NCBI GenBank assembly: GCA_013396525.1
Contig: VWYX01000794.1
Location: 124,001-188,000, forward strand
DNA from: Chaetorhynchus papuensis
Taxonomy: Eukaryota; Chordata; Aves; Passeriformes; Rhipiduridae
DNA length: 64,000 nt
Reading direction: 5' to 3'
Part shown: piece by piece, positions 26,715 through 40,866 of the stretch
How the letters are laid out: each line of letters starts with the position of its first letter
Position numbering within the stretch: position 1 is the stretch's first letter
Made by a program: the position numbers and the translations under genes
Notes under the pieces: model-generated
Databases searched by the model: none
What the model was told of the DNA's origin: nothing
What the model saw: the letters and a program-made list of their open reading frames with translations, nothing else

Positions 26715-29435
26715 GTAAGAGAGTAATAACCAGCTGCACCCTTCTCCAGTGTTGGCCATTTCTCTCTTAAGGACCAGTCTTTATTGTCTTGTAATAACAG
26801 ATGGGACAAAATTCCATGAGAGAAAGAAAGGAAAAATCCTAATCCCCAACAAAAGGTTTTCAGAGTTGCAGTCTAAAGTCTTAGGCCTTGGTTAACCAAA
26901 GTGCTTAAGTGTTTTAAGTCCTTTATTTTAAAGGTGGTTATTCACTGGCTTTTAAACATGGACTGTACAGAAGAACAGTTCAGTCTCCTTAGTTAAGAGC
27001 ATGCAGTATGTTCCCTGACCTCTGTCTGCTGATTTATTCTGGAAACCAGAATAGCAAGTGTGTGTCTTGTCCTCTGGGAATCCAAACATTTTGAGGAAAA
27101 GAGTGTGGGTTTTTGTGTCTGACAAATAAAATGAGGACCCACTTTCATGGCTCAGAGATGAAACTGTTAAAATGAAAAACCTGAGTGCAAAGGTAAAGAT
27201 GTAACAGTTGTTAATTGTATTTACAAAGTAGAACTTGTTCTGTCCTCTGTAATCTACATAATATTTAAAACAGAGCCAACTCTGTTTTGCCAAACTTTTG
27301 TGGCTTCCAGGCGCCTTAAGATGTTCCCTTGTACACAGGGAGAGGTGATTACTGAAGTTCATAATAGGTACAAAAAGAGGAGAAGGAACTGCTGTGTTGT
27401 GTCAGGTGATGTGAGGGGACATCATTGGTAAGGTACTTTATTTCTCTCTTTTTTTTTCAGTTTCAGAGGAGAAGAAAATGTTGCAGAATTTTTTTCTGCA
27501 TGCATTTCTTCTGCCATGGAGATATATTTACATCTGGGTTTTTTTGCAAGTATCTATATTGCCTTAACTGCTTGTTTTTTCACTTCATTTATACACACTT
27601 TTATAGCCAGAAATCATTTTAAAAGATGGTTCTTTAAGAAATAGTTTCAGAACATTTGATGTGTGTGAGACTTTGACTTGATGCAGTGAAGCATAAAATG
27701 TTTTGTTGAGATCTCTACCTGTTTGTTGGAACAATTTTGTCAGCGCAGTCATGCTGCTTCTCCTTCATGTGATATCAACTCTTCCTCATTATCTCAGAGG
27801 CATCAGCACAAAAGGGCCCTGCTCCTGCATTCCTGCAGCTCCCTGCCTTCCTCCTGGATGGGAGTGGGCTGTAAGAGGGATAGGATGCTCTACAGAGCTG
27901 GCTCTCATTTCATTGGTAGTTTTTTTCCCTTTTGTGAATGATGGGAGGTAATCCTTGATTTTCCTTCCTCTGAATGAAGCTCATATTTTCAACTATCCCT
28001 TCATTTTATGTAATACCTTAATTTTATGCTATGTGATTGCCTCCTTGGCAATAAAATCCTTCATACTCTATTGCACTGTATTCATATCCATTTATTCTCC
28101 TTTGGAAGTCAGCGTGTTTTCATCTCGTAATTGTCCCTCATTATCTAGGCTCTGCTGCAGGAGGAACCCCGTATTTCTGAGAAATATTTGGAGCCAGTTG
28201 ACAACTAAGGCACCCCAACATAGCAGAGAGAGCTCTGGCCTGGCTTAGGCACGAGTGCGAGAGCCTACGTATAACTGGAAACATTTGTTTTCCTTCTCTT
28301 TGTGAAACTGGGGGAGGCTTATTGCCAAGAGAGGAGCATCAAACAATGCCGTCATGTCTTTTGATGTTTCTCTCTTGGTCTTAAATCATGCTCTGCTGTT
28401 AATTAGTTTGGTGGGGTTGGTTTGGGTTTTTTTAATCATTTAATGATTCAAGTATATATAAAATAATTTTCTTTGCCTACACCAAAATATTGCAGACTGG
28501 TGAGATGCTACTTGAGGTTAGAGAGGCTGTGTGAAAGCCAGGGTTTTACACAAAAACTCAGTCAGTAACAGGCAGAACAAGTATGAGTGCAAATTCTTTA
28601 GCAGCTTTAGGGTCTGCAGTACCAAATGTTGATAGGAGCTGAAAAGTCCTTTCAGTAGCTCCTAGAGAGCCAGGAGCCACCCAAGGCAAAAGGTTAAGAG
28701 GTGGCACAGGGTTTGTAAAGCTCTACCAGCAAATATCTGTGCTCAGTAACTTGGGTTTATTCTGAATCTTTCAGTATTTCTTTCTTGACACAATTTTTTT
28801 CCCATCCTCAGAGCACCCTTTGTTTTCACAGAGTTTTAGACTTTCTGTAACTGTACATGGAGTGTTCGTGTTCAGTATAATTTCCTTAAGTAAGCCATTA
28901 TAGAGAATGACCTTTAAGCAAAGAAGAATGGTCATTCCAGAGGATTGGATGTAGTAATTTGAATAAAATGAGAAAAAACACTTATGACAGCTTAATTATA
29001 TACATTTATCTTATGACTACACAAAATAAAATTGTATTCATTGCACTTCTGGACTATCATCATCCATATTTTCATACAGAACATTCCAAATAATTTAAAA
29101 TATTGCACCTGCTTAATATCTGTTGTTACATTAGCATTTTGCCACTAGTCAGGTCTTTTAAATAGTGTTTGTTCTTGGTTATGCTGTTTATTATATATTA
29201 TAATTCAATATCCAGAGGCCAGAATAATTTTGTAGGATAAGTGTTAAGGGATACACAAATAAGATAATTTTATTGGTGTAAAAGTACATAATGCTAAATG
29301 GTTCTGGGTTTTCTTACATATTTATCTTGGGTTTGTAATGGTGTTATGAGGGTAAAAATAAATGCTCCAACAGTGAAGACCAAGAAAGGATTCATCTAAG
29401 CTAACCAAACTGGTTTTTTATTAACTGTGAGGTTG

Positions 29436-29608
29436 GAAGAGGCTGGCCAGGGAAGGAACTGGTGGATGCTCCATGCCTGGAAGTGCTCAAGGCCAGGTCA
29501 GATGGCGCTTGGAGCAACCTGGTCTGAGGAAGGTGTCCCTGCCCATGGCAGGGGCATTGGAACTAAATGGTCTTTTAGGTCCCTTCCAACTCAAACTGTA
29601 ATTCTGTT
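29436..29608 (+). mobile_element. CR1 LINE, 5'-truncated 3' end
   Basis: The end of CR1 ORF2 is readable (KELVDAPCLEVLKARSDGAW, then SNLV) and stops with CTGGTCTGA, where the usual TAG has become TGA. The 3' UTR has tggtcttttaggtcccttcc and a short aattctgtt tail. It is more diverged than the copy at 56.3 kb, lies on the + strand and is 5'-truncated. The upstream limit is approximate. Confidence 0.9.
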
Positions 29609-31580
29609 ATTTCCTTTATAGTCTTTTGCACTTTTGTAGTCAATTACAAGTTTAAAGGCATAAATAATTTTATTTAGGTATCTCTTTTAATGAAACAAAG
29701 AAAGAATTATAGCTTGAGCTATCAATGGTGTGTGCAGTGATTAACTTCAAGACAAGTATCTGTGTGGAACCCCAATTCACTGAGGTTCATTGTCAGACAT
29801 TTAAAATATTAATGGTCATGACACAAGTCTGACTTACCCTCCTCTTAAACAAGAAAGAAGAAAAGAAAACACTGGAATATTCTAAAGAGAAGTTTCTTTA
29901 GGCCCTGGTCTCACATGATTATGCCATTGCTTCTCACCAACAGAGAGACAAAGACCCTAAACATTTTGTAGAAGTCTTTCATCAAAGTGAGTACATTCCT
30001 GAGAAATATTTTTTGGGTGTAGCAAAGTTATTGATTTCATTTCTGTGGCAGTCTATCAAGGAAAACCATTACCATCATTAATGAGTTTAATATGTCAAGA
30101 TCAAGTGTCTGGATGCTCTGTTTGGCAGGCACAACATTTTGCCTACACTGGGAGATTATGAATTTTGAGTGTTGCCCTTTTTAAAGGCTTCAGAAGCCTT
30201 TGCCTGTGTAACATTGTTCTGAGACTGGAAGAGAAGTGCCCTAAGTAAAGCTAATTATTTACTTACCTCATCAAAGGTAAGCAATACTTCTCTTTGGGGT
30301 GAGTATGTGACTCACTACACTTACCTGTATCTCTTACCTTTCCCCTCACTGACTATGACCTCTTAAATATTTTAAGTAGAGATGGTGGAATGTGAGCATG
30401 CTTCCGGGGCTATCAGCCAGAATGTCGGTTTCCTGGGAAAAGGAATTAAATATGCCTTAAAAGAAGCCAGTCAGCTGATTCTGAAATTATTGTCTTTGCT
30501 GACAAGGTAGGTTGGCACACACACACAGCCTGCCTTAGTGAAGCTGAGGTCCTAGATGCTTTTTAGAATTATTATAGGTGATCTAGATAGTGCTGTCTGT
30601 TCTTAAAGTTGTCCAACTCTTTGTCAAATGGATCAGTTACAGGAATCTTTATACACTATGATTCTTTGACGATTGGGACTGTTGCCTGCTTCAACATTTC
30701 TTTATGTCAGCTAAAACCACTTCTGTTTTTCTCAAGAAAAACTAACAGGAGATTATCTCTTACCGCAGTCACTGGTTTTGCCCAAACCTGATATTGTTGG
30801 TTTTTTTTTACTGGGGTTTGGTTTAGAAACTCTCTCACCCCTTGTGCACTAGAGGAGAGACTTCAAACTTTTGTTATGTGTGTACCTTTTCTTACTTTTA
30901 TGAAAGATCCATCCAGATTTGGGCAGATTTTACTTCTAGTAAACTTTGATTTCTACACATGACAGAGTTTGACAGCTAAATTAAACAGTTGTCATTGGTT
31001 GTGATCCATTCTGGCGTGGCTGACACTTTGGTTTTTTCACCCCTATCACTCAGAGGGCTGAAAGATGAGAGTGGGGCACCTAGAGGTGAAGGAGAAGAAG
31101 AGTGGAGAGTGACGGCATCCCTGTAGCTGGGTATCAGGTGGCTAAACAAATTGGAGAGAACTGATGCAGAAGTCAAAACTGGGAAAATCAAGCAGATGGA
31201 TCTTGTAAGGGGTACTTTAAATGTCACAGAGAATCTAGATTACTCTGCACACTTATGAAGTCAAAACAGAGCTGTGAAACCTAAATGCATGGTATAATCT
31301 TCATTTTCCTCTGCTGAGTGGCCCACCTAACAGACTGCTACTGCTTTATTAGTTCCAGTGGTAGATGTCTGTACTGATACTTCACATAAAAAACTGTATT
31401 ATTCCATATGGTGGAGGGGTTTTCTGCTATGCATCCTTTTCTAAAATGTCAGATGGGAAAAATTCCCATAAATAATGTTGTTTTCACTCAAACAATGTTC
31501 GTAGTAGGAATGGTTTTCCTTCTCATTGAATAAAAGCAAGCTGGGTAATTCTGGAAAATATTGACCTAGTTCTTTCATGT

Positions 31581-31600
31581 AAAAAAAAAAAAAAAAAAAA
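31581..31600. repeat. Poly-A run (20 A)
   Basis: Twenty uninterrupted A. No retrocopy was recognised immediately upstream. Confidence 0.95.
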
Positions 31601-32065
31601 GGCAGAGGGAAAACCACAGAAATGAACAATACAGCTAATTCCACATGGATCTCCTTTTGTGTTTTTATATATGAAATAGCATTATGGGCAATAGTAAATA
31701 GTCTTTTAATGTGCCAGGAATTTAGCCTCAGGTATTTGGCTGCCCTCCCGAGTCCTGCTTCTACTGCTCTGTCAAACCGTACAAGGATAACCCGTCACTG
31801 TATGCTGTGTGTGGATGATAGTAGAGACTTCAGGGTGACATGTTCAGGCAACAGGGAAGGTTGCTCATATTCCCTGGAGGAGCTCTAGGATGTGCTTATC
31901 AGAGGAATTTAAAGAACAGGCATTGTTACTGTGTTCAGTCTTTCAGATTAATTTTCAGTAAAATATTAGCAAATAGTTTTCATGCTCAAAAAATTATCAA
32001 TAATCATTTCTAAAATTGTTTGACCCGGATAGAAAAAGATACCGTTTTGAAGATGCTGCTTAGTT

Positions 32066-32086
32066 AAAAAAAAAAAAAAAAAAAAA
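32066..32086. repeat. Poly-A run (21 A)
   Basis: Twenty-one uninterrupted A, preceded by unique AT-rich sequence. Confidence 0.95.
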
Positions 32087-35000
32087 TCATCTTTTTCCAT
32101 GAATAACCAATATTTCTGATTGGTTTCTTTTAACAGAAATTAGTGTTTTCTTTGGTAACCAGTTGGGGTTTTTACAAGAGACACCTGGCTCGTGGGAGGA
32201 CATACTTTGGTTTGGAAATGCTCTTGTTGTTCTTGCAGAACATGTTTCCACCAAAGTTTATGGTATCCAGGCAGAGCTCCAGGGAGACACCATATGACCA
32301 TTTCTGAGTCTTTAACTTGCTTTTCTGACCCAAAAGTTTTTAGCCTAAAGTTTTTTGCAGAAAATGAAGGGATGCAAGATCCTTGCAGCTCTAGCTGCCA
32401 GTGTTTATTCCCATTCACTGTCAAGCTGCAGTGCTGATTTGGGCAGGTCCTTCCAAGAACTGCTTTTGTGTGTGAATCCTATTGACATCTTTCACTTATC
32501 TTAATGGAAAATACTCTCTCTTTCTTCTTTCTGACATTTTCTATTATGTCCTTTATCCTCTGTTTTTCCCACTTTCCTCTCATTTCCTTCCTCCGTGGTC
32601 TGGCTCCAGCTCCAGGTGCTTTTCCTCTGTACTAGAAATAATTAGTGCTGGTTTAGTTTTTAGCTGCATTTCCTTGGTAAGGAAGCTCTTTACCTGGGCT
32701 TTAATTCCCTGGAGCAGAGTAGAGCCATCTGTAATCCTTGGATGTTGATCACTGTGGGTTAGAGATAATTTCCGAATTCTGGAATTCCCTGCTGGCCAGG
32801 AGGGCTCAATGACGGGATAATGAGTAAGATTCAACCACCCAGGTTTTGGGATTTTGAGGTTATATAAACTTGCTGATTCATATGATGAGAAAGCCATTGG
32901 CCACTGTTTAATTTCTGGGATCAGCCTCTGCTGCTGTAAGTATTAGCAGAGTGCCAGGAGACAACAGAGGAGCTGCACTGGTTTACAGCAGCAGGCTGGG
33001 GCTCTGATGTCTTAATCAATGTAAGTGTGCGTTGCTGCAGTGAGTCTCCCTTTGCTGGACTCATCAGTGAACAATTTGGAAAGGTAATGGGAGGGTACTG
33101 TGAATATACTCCAAAGCAAGCTCTCCAAAAAGATAGTGCTAGTCTAATTCATAGAACTGACTGTGAGCACTCCAGCTGAGCTTGATGCATAAAAACACAG
33201 TAGGTGTGATATGTAAACTATGTGTATTATTAAATCTCATTAAAATGATGGCTGCTGTGGAAGAGATTTTTGTCTTCCAAAAAAAAAATACCAACCCCGT
33301 GCATGATCCAGTTTCCTACTAGAAGAACAAAAATTGTAGAGATTAACAGCTGCTTTTCTGCTTCATACATTTATAACATTTATAAATATTGCCTGAGTGA
33401 TATTCTCTCATCAGTTATAAATGGTATGTGAATAGCTTTTTTCTGAATTAATTCTCAGGTTTTTAGAGCACACTGTTAATTCAGACTCGTTTGGAGAGAT
33501 TTTTTAAAAGTGGAGTGGGTATTTTAAGAGTGTTAGAAAACAGAATTTGGAAATCTGGTCAGGTCTTCAATTCCATGGTTTTCTCTAAATATTTTACAGC
33601 TGTTTGTAGCCTCTTGTAACTGATTTTCATTAGTTTTATTGCTCCAGTCCATTCCTGCCAAGTTTGCTGCAGACTCTGGTGTTGGTGGGGTGGATTTGCA
33701 GGCAGAGATTCTGTGCAAGGGCCTCGTCAGTCCAGTTCCTGCCTCTGGTTCCTGATGGGACCAACTCCTCATTAAACTCCCCCAGGAGCACTGCAGAGTG
33801 AACTGCATGTACATTGCCCTGCAAATAATACATTGTAATTAATGTAAAATGACTCACAGAGAATAATTTTCTTTGATAATCGCACCATTATTTAACAATA
33901 ATTCCTGTGGGTTTACTTTTAAGTAACTTCTCGTAAGGAGTGTATGTGCCCACAGGTACTGTTTAAAAGCTAGCTGGGTAATTAAACATTTTTGCTGTAA
34001 TTGTTACCTCTTACAGTTGCTCCACTGAAATTAATAAGAAAGAAAACTTGGAGAAAAAAACAGCGGGAAATAAGAAAATAAAAACAGGAAGTTAAAGGAA
34101 CTGTCTCTGATATAGCTTGCGGTATGTCAAGTTTCATCTCAGCAGCATGAGTAGTAACATCAGCTAGTGACAGGTAGTAGCATCCATTAGTATACAGTAA
34201 TGAATTGAAGTCTAGAAGACTTCTTTTTATTTCATTACAGGTTTGTCAAGTTGTAATTCAAAAACAAGTGAGAAATCGTCCTTCATTTTGATAAATTCAG
34301 TGCAGTTTTGCCGTGATTATTTGTAAAGGCGATGGGAATTTTTTTCTTTTATCTTTCCTCTCCTCCAGTCACTTTTCTGTCTCATTAGCCCGGACAGGGC
34401 ACGCAGGGATGTGACTTGTTTCTGTCAGCCTGGCTGAGCTGTTTTGTGGGTACAGAACTGAGAGGAGCTCCTCCTGGGCAGGATGGGGAAATGGACACTT
34501 CATGATAAAATCCCAGCAATTTTTAAACAGGTGAAGCCTGGTGCTTGAGAGAACACATAGAGCTCCCTGAACTTCTGGAGATAAAGTCCTTGTTGTTGAT
34601 TGGCATTTTTGGCAGGCAGAGGGCCAGGGATGTTCGCCCAGCAGAGCCCTGCAGTTATGCACAGCTGTGGCCAAACAGGCTTTTGTCCATCCTTGGACTG
34701 CATTGACGTAAGGAAATACAATATCATGGACTGTGCAACTCTGCATTATGTTCAAGGACTGGGAGGATTTTTCCTATGAGCAGAGTGGGATGAAAAAGCA
34801 ATGTTAACTGGGAGATTCATTTCCACCCCCTCAACCCCCCTGAAGTTTTTGTCTGTGGATGTTTGTGCTCTCATAGGGGCCAAAAGCTGTCACATTGGCT
34901 AATAAATCTTCCAGGAATTTTGAAACCCTGTGAGTTATGGAACACTCATGTTGGACTGTATGCAGGCGTACCAGAAGTGAGCATAAAACCTGCAGAGATT

Positions 35001-37905
35001 TTGAGTGCTGCTGTTGGAGAATGACTGTGCTGCTGAGGGGGTCTCCAGCACAGACCCCAATGCCCATCTGTGTAGATAATCGTGGTCTGGCAATTTTTTA
35101 TTCCCTTACCTTTGAGTGCTGGCAGTTCTGAAGTAATAGTTTAAGAATTGAGGGATTCTGAGCTTTTAAACTGTATTCTCTGGTATACAAGTGTTGTTTT
35201 TGAAACATCAGCCTGTGAAAAAGAGATGTTAAGTGTGTTTGCAAAGGAGGGATGTGAGTCGTGTATCAACAAGAGAATTTTAACTTGCCTTGAGCAGATG
35301 AAAAGTCATAGTGTCATCAAAACCTGACAGTCATAATCCCTAACTCTGTCCAGGGAGCAAGTTATTTTCACTTCCATTTTAATTGTCTTCATTTTTGTGT
35401 TTAAAATGGGGTTTGGTTCATTGTTAGCACTGTTTGTGACCATTTTGATGGTGCTCATCATGAGAGGAGATTAATTTCCTGGCACAGATTTTCCATAGAA
35501 TAGTTTTTGCATGCATGTGCTATTGGTACAAAAAGATTATATCTTTGCATCCCCAGAAAGAATCTTAAACTCTGATTTTTCCATCAGAGCAACTTGAGTA
35601 AAATGAAATTCTCTGTTTCCTCCTGCATATTCTGGCCTTCAGCCAAAGCCTGGCTTTATGAATTCAGAAACTTGAAGAATGAATATAATTTTGAAAGCTA
35701 AATAATACGTGGGAGGAAATGTTGGTGGTTGTGAAGCTCTTGTGTTAGAAATGTAGCTACGTGAGGTAGGGGGTTTTTCTTCCTTAAATTCCTTTGATAA
35801 ATCCTAACCGTAGAGCCCAAGAGTTGTCTCTATTCAAAGGGCAATTCGTATTTCCTCTTGGTTAGAGGGCAGCTTTGAGTACTGATGGCCCTGTGAAGTA
35901 CGTTAGAGTTATTTAAATTTTAAATGTCTCAATGCGGTTCCTGCAATTTGCAAATGCTTCGGGAAGTTCCAGATCAATAGAAAATAGATGTGGGTGTCTC
36001 CTTACAAGCCACATTGCCCTTGGGCAACATCAAGCTCTGGGCACACCATTCCTGAGCTGCATCCTGAACTGGGCTATTGTCTGTCTTAAATGATACGTCA
36101 GGAGGAGTAATCAGGTAGTTATGTTAAATTGACTACGGCTTGAATCTTTCTCTAAACAGTGATTAGAGCCCAAGATAAAGCTGGTGGTTCAAAGTGACTC
36201 CCAAGCAAGTCACTTAAGCCTTCAGGATCAAACACTGCTACATTCTGGGAAGACCTTAGCGTGAGCACAGAAGATATTTCCTGTTTCCCCGTTGCAAGTG
36301 ATCAATAACCCAGCACTGGAGTTTGGTAGGAAAAACACAACGTTTCTTTTAAATGATGGGGCAATCGAGTATTTTATCTAACACACTGCAGTTCCCCGGT
36401 GCTGAAGGGTGGGATTCTGTGACTCTGGCAAGCAGCAGCTTCTTATTCTGTTAGCTGAGAAAGTGTACAGCTCGGTATGGCAAGAACTTATTTATGCTTT
36501 GAAATTGCTTATGGTTTCCAAAATCTGCCTTCCGTGAGGAGAATGGGCTTGTTCAGTTAGGAAGCTCACACCTATTTGGACACCTGTAAACTGAAGGAGA
36601 GGAAACTTCCCTCAACCAGAAAGTTTGGCTGAAGGAAAAAATTCACCTCAGGAGCTCAGCATGGTTTCTTTTGGGCCTTTCTGCCCAACAGCTTCATAGC
36701 TGGGGCATAAATGCAGCTTTCCAGCCAGCCAAGTATTAGTAAATCATAGTCAGTTTATATATGTAAAAGTTTTTGAAATTATGCAACTGTTCAAACATAC
36801 CCTTTCAGGAGGAAAACCCAATTTCTGTGAATTATACTACAAGTGAATGCAGTCTAAAACGAGATACATTGCTGTGACTGTATCAAAGGAGCATAAACAA
36901 GTGTTGAAAAGGTGAGAGGAGAACTCTTTACCAGCATGGTTTTGCACCTCAGGAGACTTACTGAGGAAATAAACTAAATGTTTGTAGCAAGAAGGGAAGG
37001 AAGTAAGCAATTATAATATTAAACAGCTGAGCAGTGCAATGATCTGTCAGTCTTGGCAAATAAATCATCTGTAAGTAGATCATTGCAAAGCTCACAGCAT
37101 AGAGGGAAAAGCAAAACACAGGGAGAGCTGTAAGTGAATATGGACCCAGAAAATAAAAAAAATTGGTAAAGGTAACTGAATTTTTACTGTGGAGTCACTA
37201 GAAAAGTGTAACTAAGGAGAAACAAAAAAGGAAAATAAAAAAAAAAGAAGAGCAGAAATTAAAGATGGCCTGAACTACTGCAGTAATTAATATGATTCTG
37301 TGCTTTTTTCTGTCGGTGGAAAAGTCTTCTCCCGTGCTGTTTCAGGCAGGATAAAGGGATGAGTTGAAGTTCAGTAGAACAGAAGGTCATATGCTGACCA
37401 AATTTAATCCTGGCCATAACTCAACTAAACCCTTATTTGAAATACCTCCCCCAGCGTTTTATAATCTAGGTTGCACTCACAGATTTAGACATATTTGAGT
37501 CTGTCCATCAGGACTGGTACTGGAATATCTTGAAATGACAGGGTATGTTAAAAGAAGTAATTGGTTCATTGAGGATTTTGGTCAAGGTGCAGCTTTGTTG
37601 ATTGAAGTACACCTTGACAGGATGAATACTCATTTACGCAGATAAGTAGAGGTGCAATCTTTCACCCCTGCTGTTTGGAGCCACTGTTCATTTAAATGGG
37701 AAACAGTGGAAGATGAAAAAGGTAACTCAGGTGGAACACGCATTATATTACTTAACGAAAACCACAGCTGGGTTGTTTTCCAACAGACACTCATGGGCAA
37801 AAGAAAGGGGGGGAGAGAAAAAAAAAAAGAGAAGGTGATTTAAAAACCAAATAGACTTAATGAGAACCACGGTAATTTTCATCCCTGATAGTGTGATGCA
37901 AAACC

Positions 37906-38560
37906 AAGCGTCTTCACTTTGCATGGCAGTAAGATGGGAATGAACAGAATGTCCAGAAGGAAATAGTGCAATACCTCAACAAGGCAGCAGCTGCATTTGG
38001 CCAGCATGAAGAAGATGTAGGTGTTGATAATCTACAATATAAAACTGATGTAGGAGGCTTCCACTGAAATTCTGTTTCCACCTTAACAGTTGGTTGTGAA
38101 AGCTGGAAATCCACCAAAGGTACAGGCAGACGTCTAAAAGCTTTTGAAATTAAATGCCTTGGGGAAATAGTAGGTATTAAATGGAATGAATTTATAACAA
38201 ATACTGAGATTCGTCAGGGAGTTGAACAAGACTTAATCTTCTAAATTATCCAGAAATGAAGATGGAAATATCTAGGATATGTGGTAAGAATGAAGCCAGA
38301 TCTGATGCCAGACTGTCTGCCATGGCAGGAATGCCTTCAGGCTGACTGTAGAACATGTAAAAGGGGCTGACCAAAATAATTCCTCCATTGGAAAGTGCTT
38401 AGAACCAGAAACATCACAGGTGTCTTCACAAAGTGGGGGACAGTCAAGGAGAAAACCAGATGGACAGCGATCAGCAGAGTCCCGCATTTGTTTGAGGGAA
38501 CTCTTGGTAGTGTGGGGAAAAAATGTGAGTGCAGTGGCACCAAAGGTTTTCATCTAATAT
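37906..38560 (+). mobile_element. Relic of an older non-CR1 LINE, end of RT polyprotein
   Basis: One frame (37954, 37957, ...) reads, despite stops, as the stretch after the catalytic core of many non-LTR retrotransposon reverse transcriptases. In order: DGNEQNVQKEIVQYLNKAAA with AFG (family pattern DG..e.di..RI.KA..AF); CESW (family LYG.E.W); RRLKAFEIKCLGEIVGIKW then NEFITNTEIR (family FE.KCLR.ILGI.W.D..TN.E.R); KYLGYVVRM (family GHV.RM); and CRTCKRG-stop-PK (family GKRKRGRPK). In-frame stops lie at 37930, 38065, 38242, 38257, 38368 and 38377, with no frameshift seen. Several TGA stops sit where the family has arginine, as expected from CGA-to-TGA decay. It differs in sequence from the CR1 copies. 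The clade (L2, RTE or another Jockey-group lineage) cannot be settled by eye. The upstream catalytic YADD region was not recognised. Confidence 0.8.
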
Positions 38561-39349
38561 TTCACATCTGTTAGGGTCCATAAATGCTTGGCAGACCTGC
38601 AGAATGATTTCAGGACTTTTATCAGCACCGCTGCAGTCCTAATGAGCAGAAAGGACATATTTTAACCCCAGAGTTCCAGGTCTCTCTGTCACTTGCAACT
38701 GGCAGCTGCAGTGAGCTCTGTAATTTATGTAAACTCTGCACCACCCACAAGTCTCTAAGATCAACACACAAAGTGGTTTCTGCCGGTATGAGGGAGAAAA
38801 CCACCAGGTTGTCTTCCTGCATCCGGGTGGAGGAAGTCAGTGATTGTCTGCTTGCAATAATAAGAGGAGGCATGTCTGTGGGGCCTTTTCTCCAGGCAGA
38901 GTGTCTTGGCTTCTGACCCAGCCAGTGCACCGCTGTTCTTAATTAGCCGTGTCTTGACTACCTTAATATCCTGGCATGCATCTGTCTGGGATTCTGAAGT
39001 CAAGCGTGCAGTTCTTCAGTGTTACCCAGACTTTCTCAGTCTGTGGAGCTGTGTCACCTGCTCTTTGGCACCAGCTGCAGCCTTGGTGACCACATCTGGC
39101 TGTTCCCAAAGTCTTTTTGCTCATCTGGACCCAAGAAAGTTCCTTAACTGCTTAAAGACTCACGTTGCATGTCTAGTGCTAGATGTTCTGTGTCAGACAG
39201 TGCTTTGCTGTGAGAGCATCACTTTGTGGGTGCTGGTTAGAGGCTTCTTACCCACCTGCTTCTCTTGTCCTCCTCAATTTATAACTTAAGCACAGGTTAA
39301 GAATGCACCTTTTGAAAGGAGGAAAGGGCTTCATTGGTGTTCAGGCTTG

Positions 39350-39420
39350 TACCCATAGCAGAGGAGTAGGAATGAGATGATCTTTAAGGTCCTTTCTAAC
39401 CCAACCACTCTGTGATTCTT
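39350..39420 (+). mobile_element. CR1 LINE, 3' UTR fragment
   Basis: Only the terminal 3' UTR is clear: gatgatctttaaggtccttt followed by ctaacccaaccactctgtgattctt, the standard end of avian CR1 elements with the GATTCT tail. Upstream of about 39350 the sequence may hold a scrambled piece (caggcttgtacccatagcag) of the usual 'tgcccatggcag' segment, but no ORF2 codons can be read. Confidence 0.8.
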
Positions 39421-40806
39421 CCATTACTGTGTAGTGAGTTAAAACTCACAGTGTGTTTTCTGGTTGTTCTGTATCAAAAGCGTGGTTGGCATTCGATGAA
39501 CAGAGGCATCCTGTGCTGTTTGTTCTGCTCAGCAGGCTCCTACCTGGCCTCCAGCTATGCCCTTGGCAGGGAGAAAGCACCCTTGGGAACACCTGGCAGC
39601 CTTGGGGAGAGATCCAAGTTTGCCTTAGTCGGTCTCAAATGGGTTTGGCACCTGCATTGTACCCAGTATTTGTTAGCTGTCAATGGGCAGGAGGGCTGTG
39701 TCTCCCAAAGAGAGGGGTTTAAACCAGGATTCGTTTTCTTCGCTCCCTGTCTGTTTGGAATATAAGCCTCAAGATGGGTTTTTAAAAGGCAAAATCACCT
39801 TGGTTTCCAATTTCAAGTACAACTGAGTGATATTTATTGTATTGTGGCTTTATTCTCTCTCTGAGTTGAATGACTTTTCCTTTAGCTTACAGTTATTGTG
39901 ACCAGTATCTACTTTATTGCTTAAAATGGTCTTCCAGAACTACAGTAGTAAAATAAGATCTCTCAAATAATGGAAACCAGAAATTTATTTTTTTTTCAGC
40001 CACAGCGCTGGCAGTAATGACGGAAAGTCATTGATTTCCTTTTGAAACTGATTCTGAATTGTTTCCTTGATGTTGCCTACCTCTCTGCTGATTTCTTTCT
40101 TCAGAAGCAGCTGCTTTCACATACCTGGTTTGTTCCAGGAACGTTTCTTTTACACTTTGTTTATCTGTAGTTTGTTACAGACAGGTCTCTAAAGTTTGGT
40201 CACAGGCCAGGAAAAGTCATGAAGATTTTTGTGGTAGGGTAGTCACTGAAGTAACCAGGTGTAAGGAATACAGAAACTGGTGTTACAAAAGCTTATGTAG
40301 AATGGATCATGCAGCTTTAGAAGTACATCGTCTTGTCTGCAGCACATTTCAACTTCTCCTTGTCACACACTGAAGTATTCGGTCTCGAGAAGTGTTCAGA
40401 GCATGTCCTGTGGATGAATCCTAGGAAAACAGAAAGCAGGAGATGAAAAGCTGTTACAAGGCAGGTCCTGATGGAGCTGACCTGCTGTCAGTTTTTGTCA
40501 TTTGAGGCTAAGTTGACTCTCAGAAAAACATCTCATCGCATGCTGGTAATTTAATCAGTCAGAGCACTGGTAATATAAAGGTAAAGCTTATGTATGGAAA
40601 ATAATGTATTATGTGGTAGATCATTGTTGCAGTGTTCGAAAGCTTCTGAGGAGAATTGTGCTATTTTGGCAGGAGTTCAAAATTCTCTTTCCTACAAGGA
40701 ACAGGTTCGGTGGTTTGTTTTTTCTCTAACATGTCATTTTGAGGTTACATGGTAACATCTGTCAGAGCTATGCTAACCCCTGTCATCCAGCTGTTATAAT
40801 TGCGGT

Positions 40807-40866
40807 ATTTTCCTTCCTTTTCCTTCTCTTTCCTCTCCTTTCTGCTTTCCCTTTCTCCTCCCTCAG
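40807..40866 (+). other. Pyrimidine tract ending in CAG (decoy splice acceptor)
   Basis: About 55 nt of almost uninterrupted C/T end in ctcag, then aaaagaaaaaaaaaag and a gtaaaa word. It looks like a very strong 3' splice site, but only about 16 A-rich nucleotides precede the donor-like word and nothing coding follows. Confidence 0.4.
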
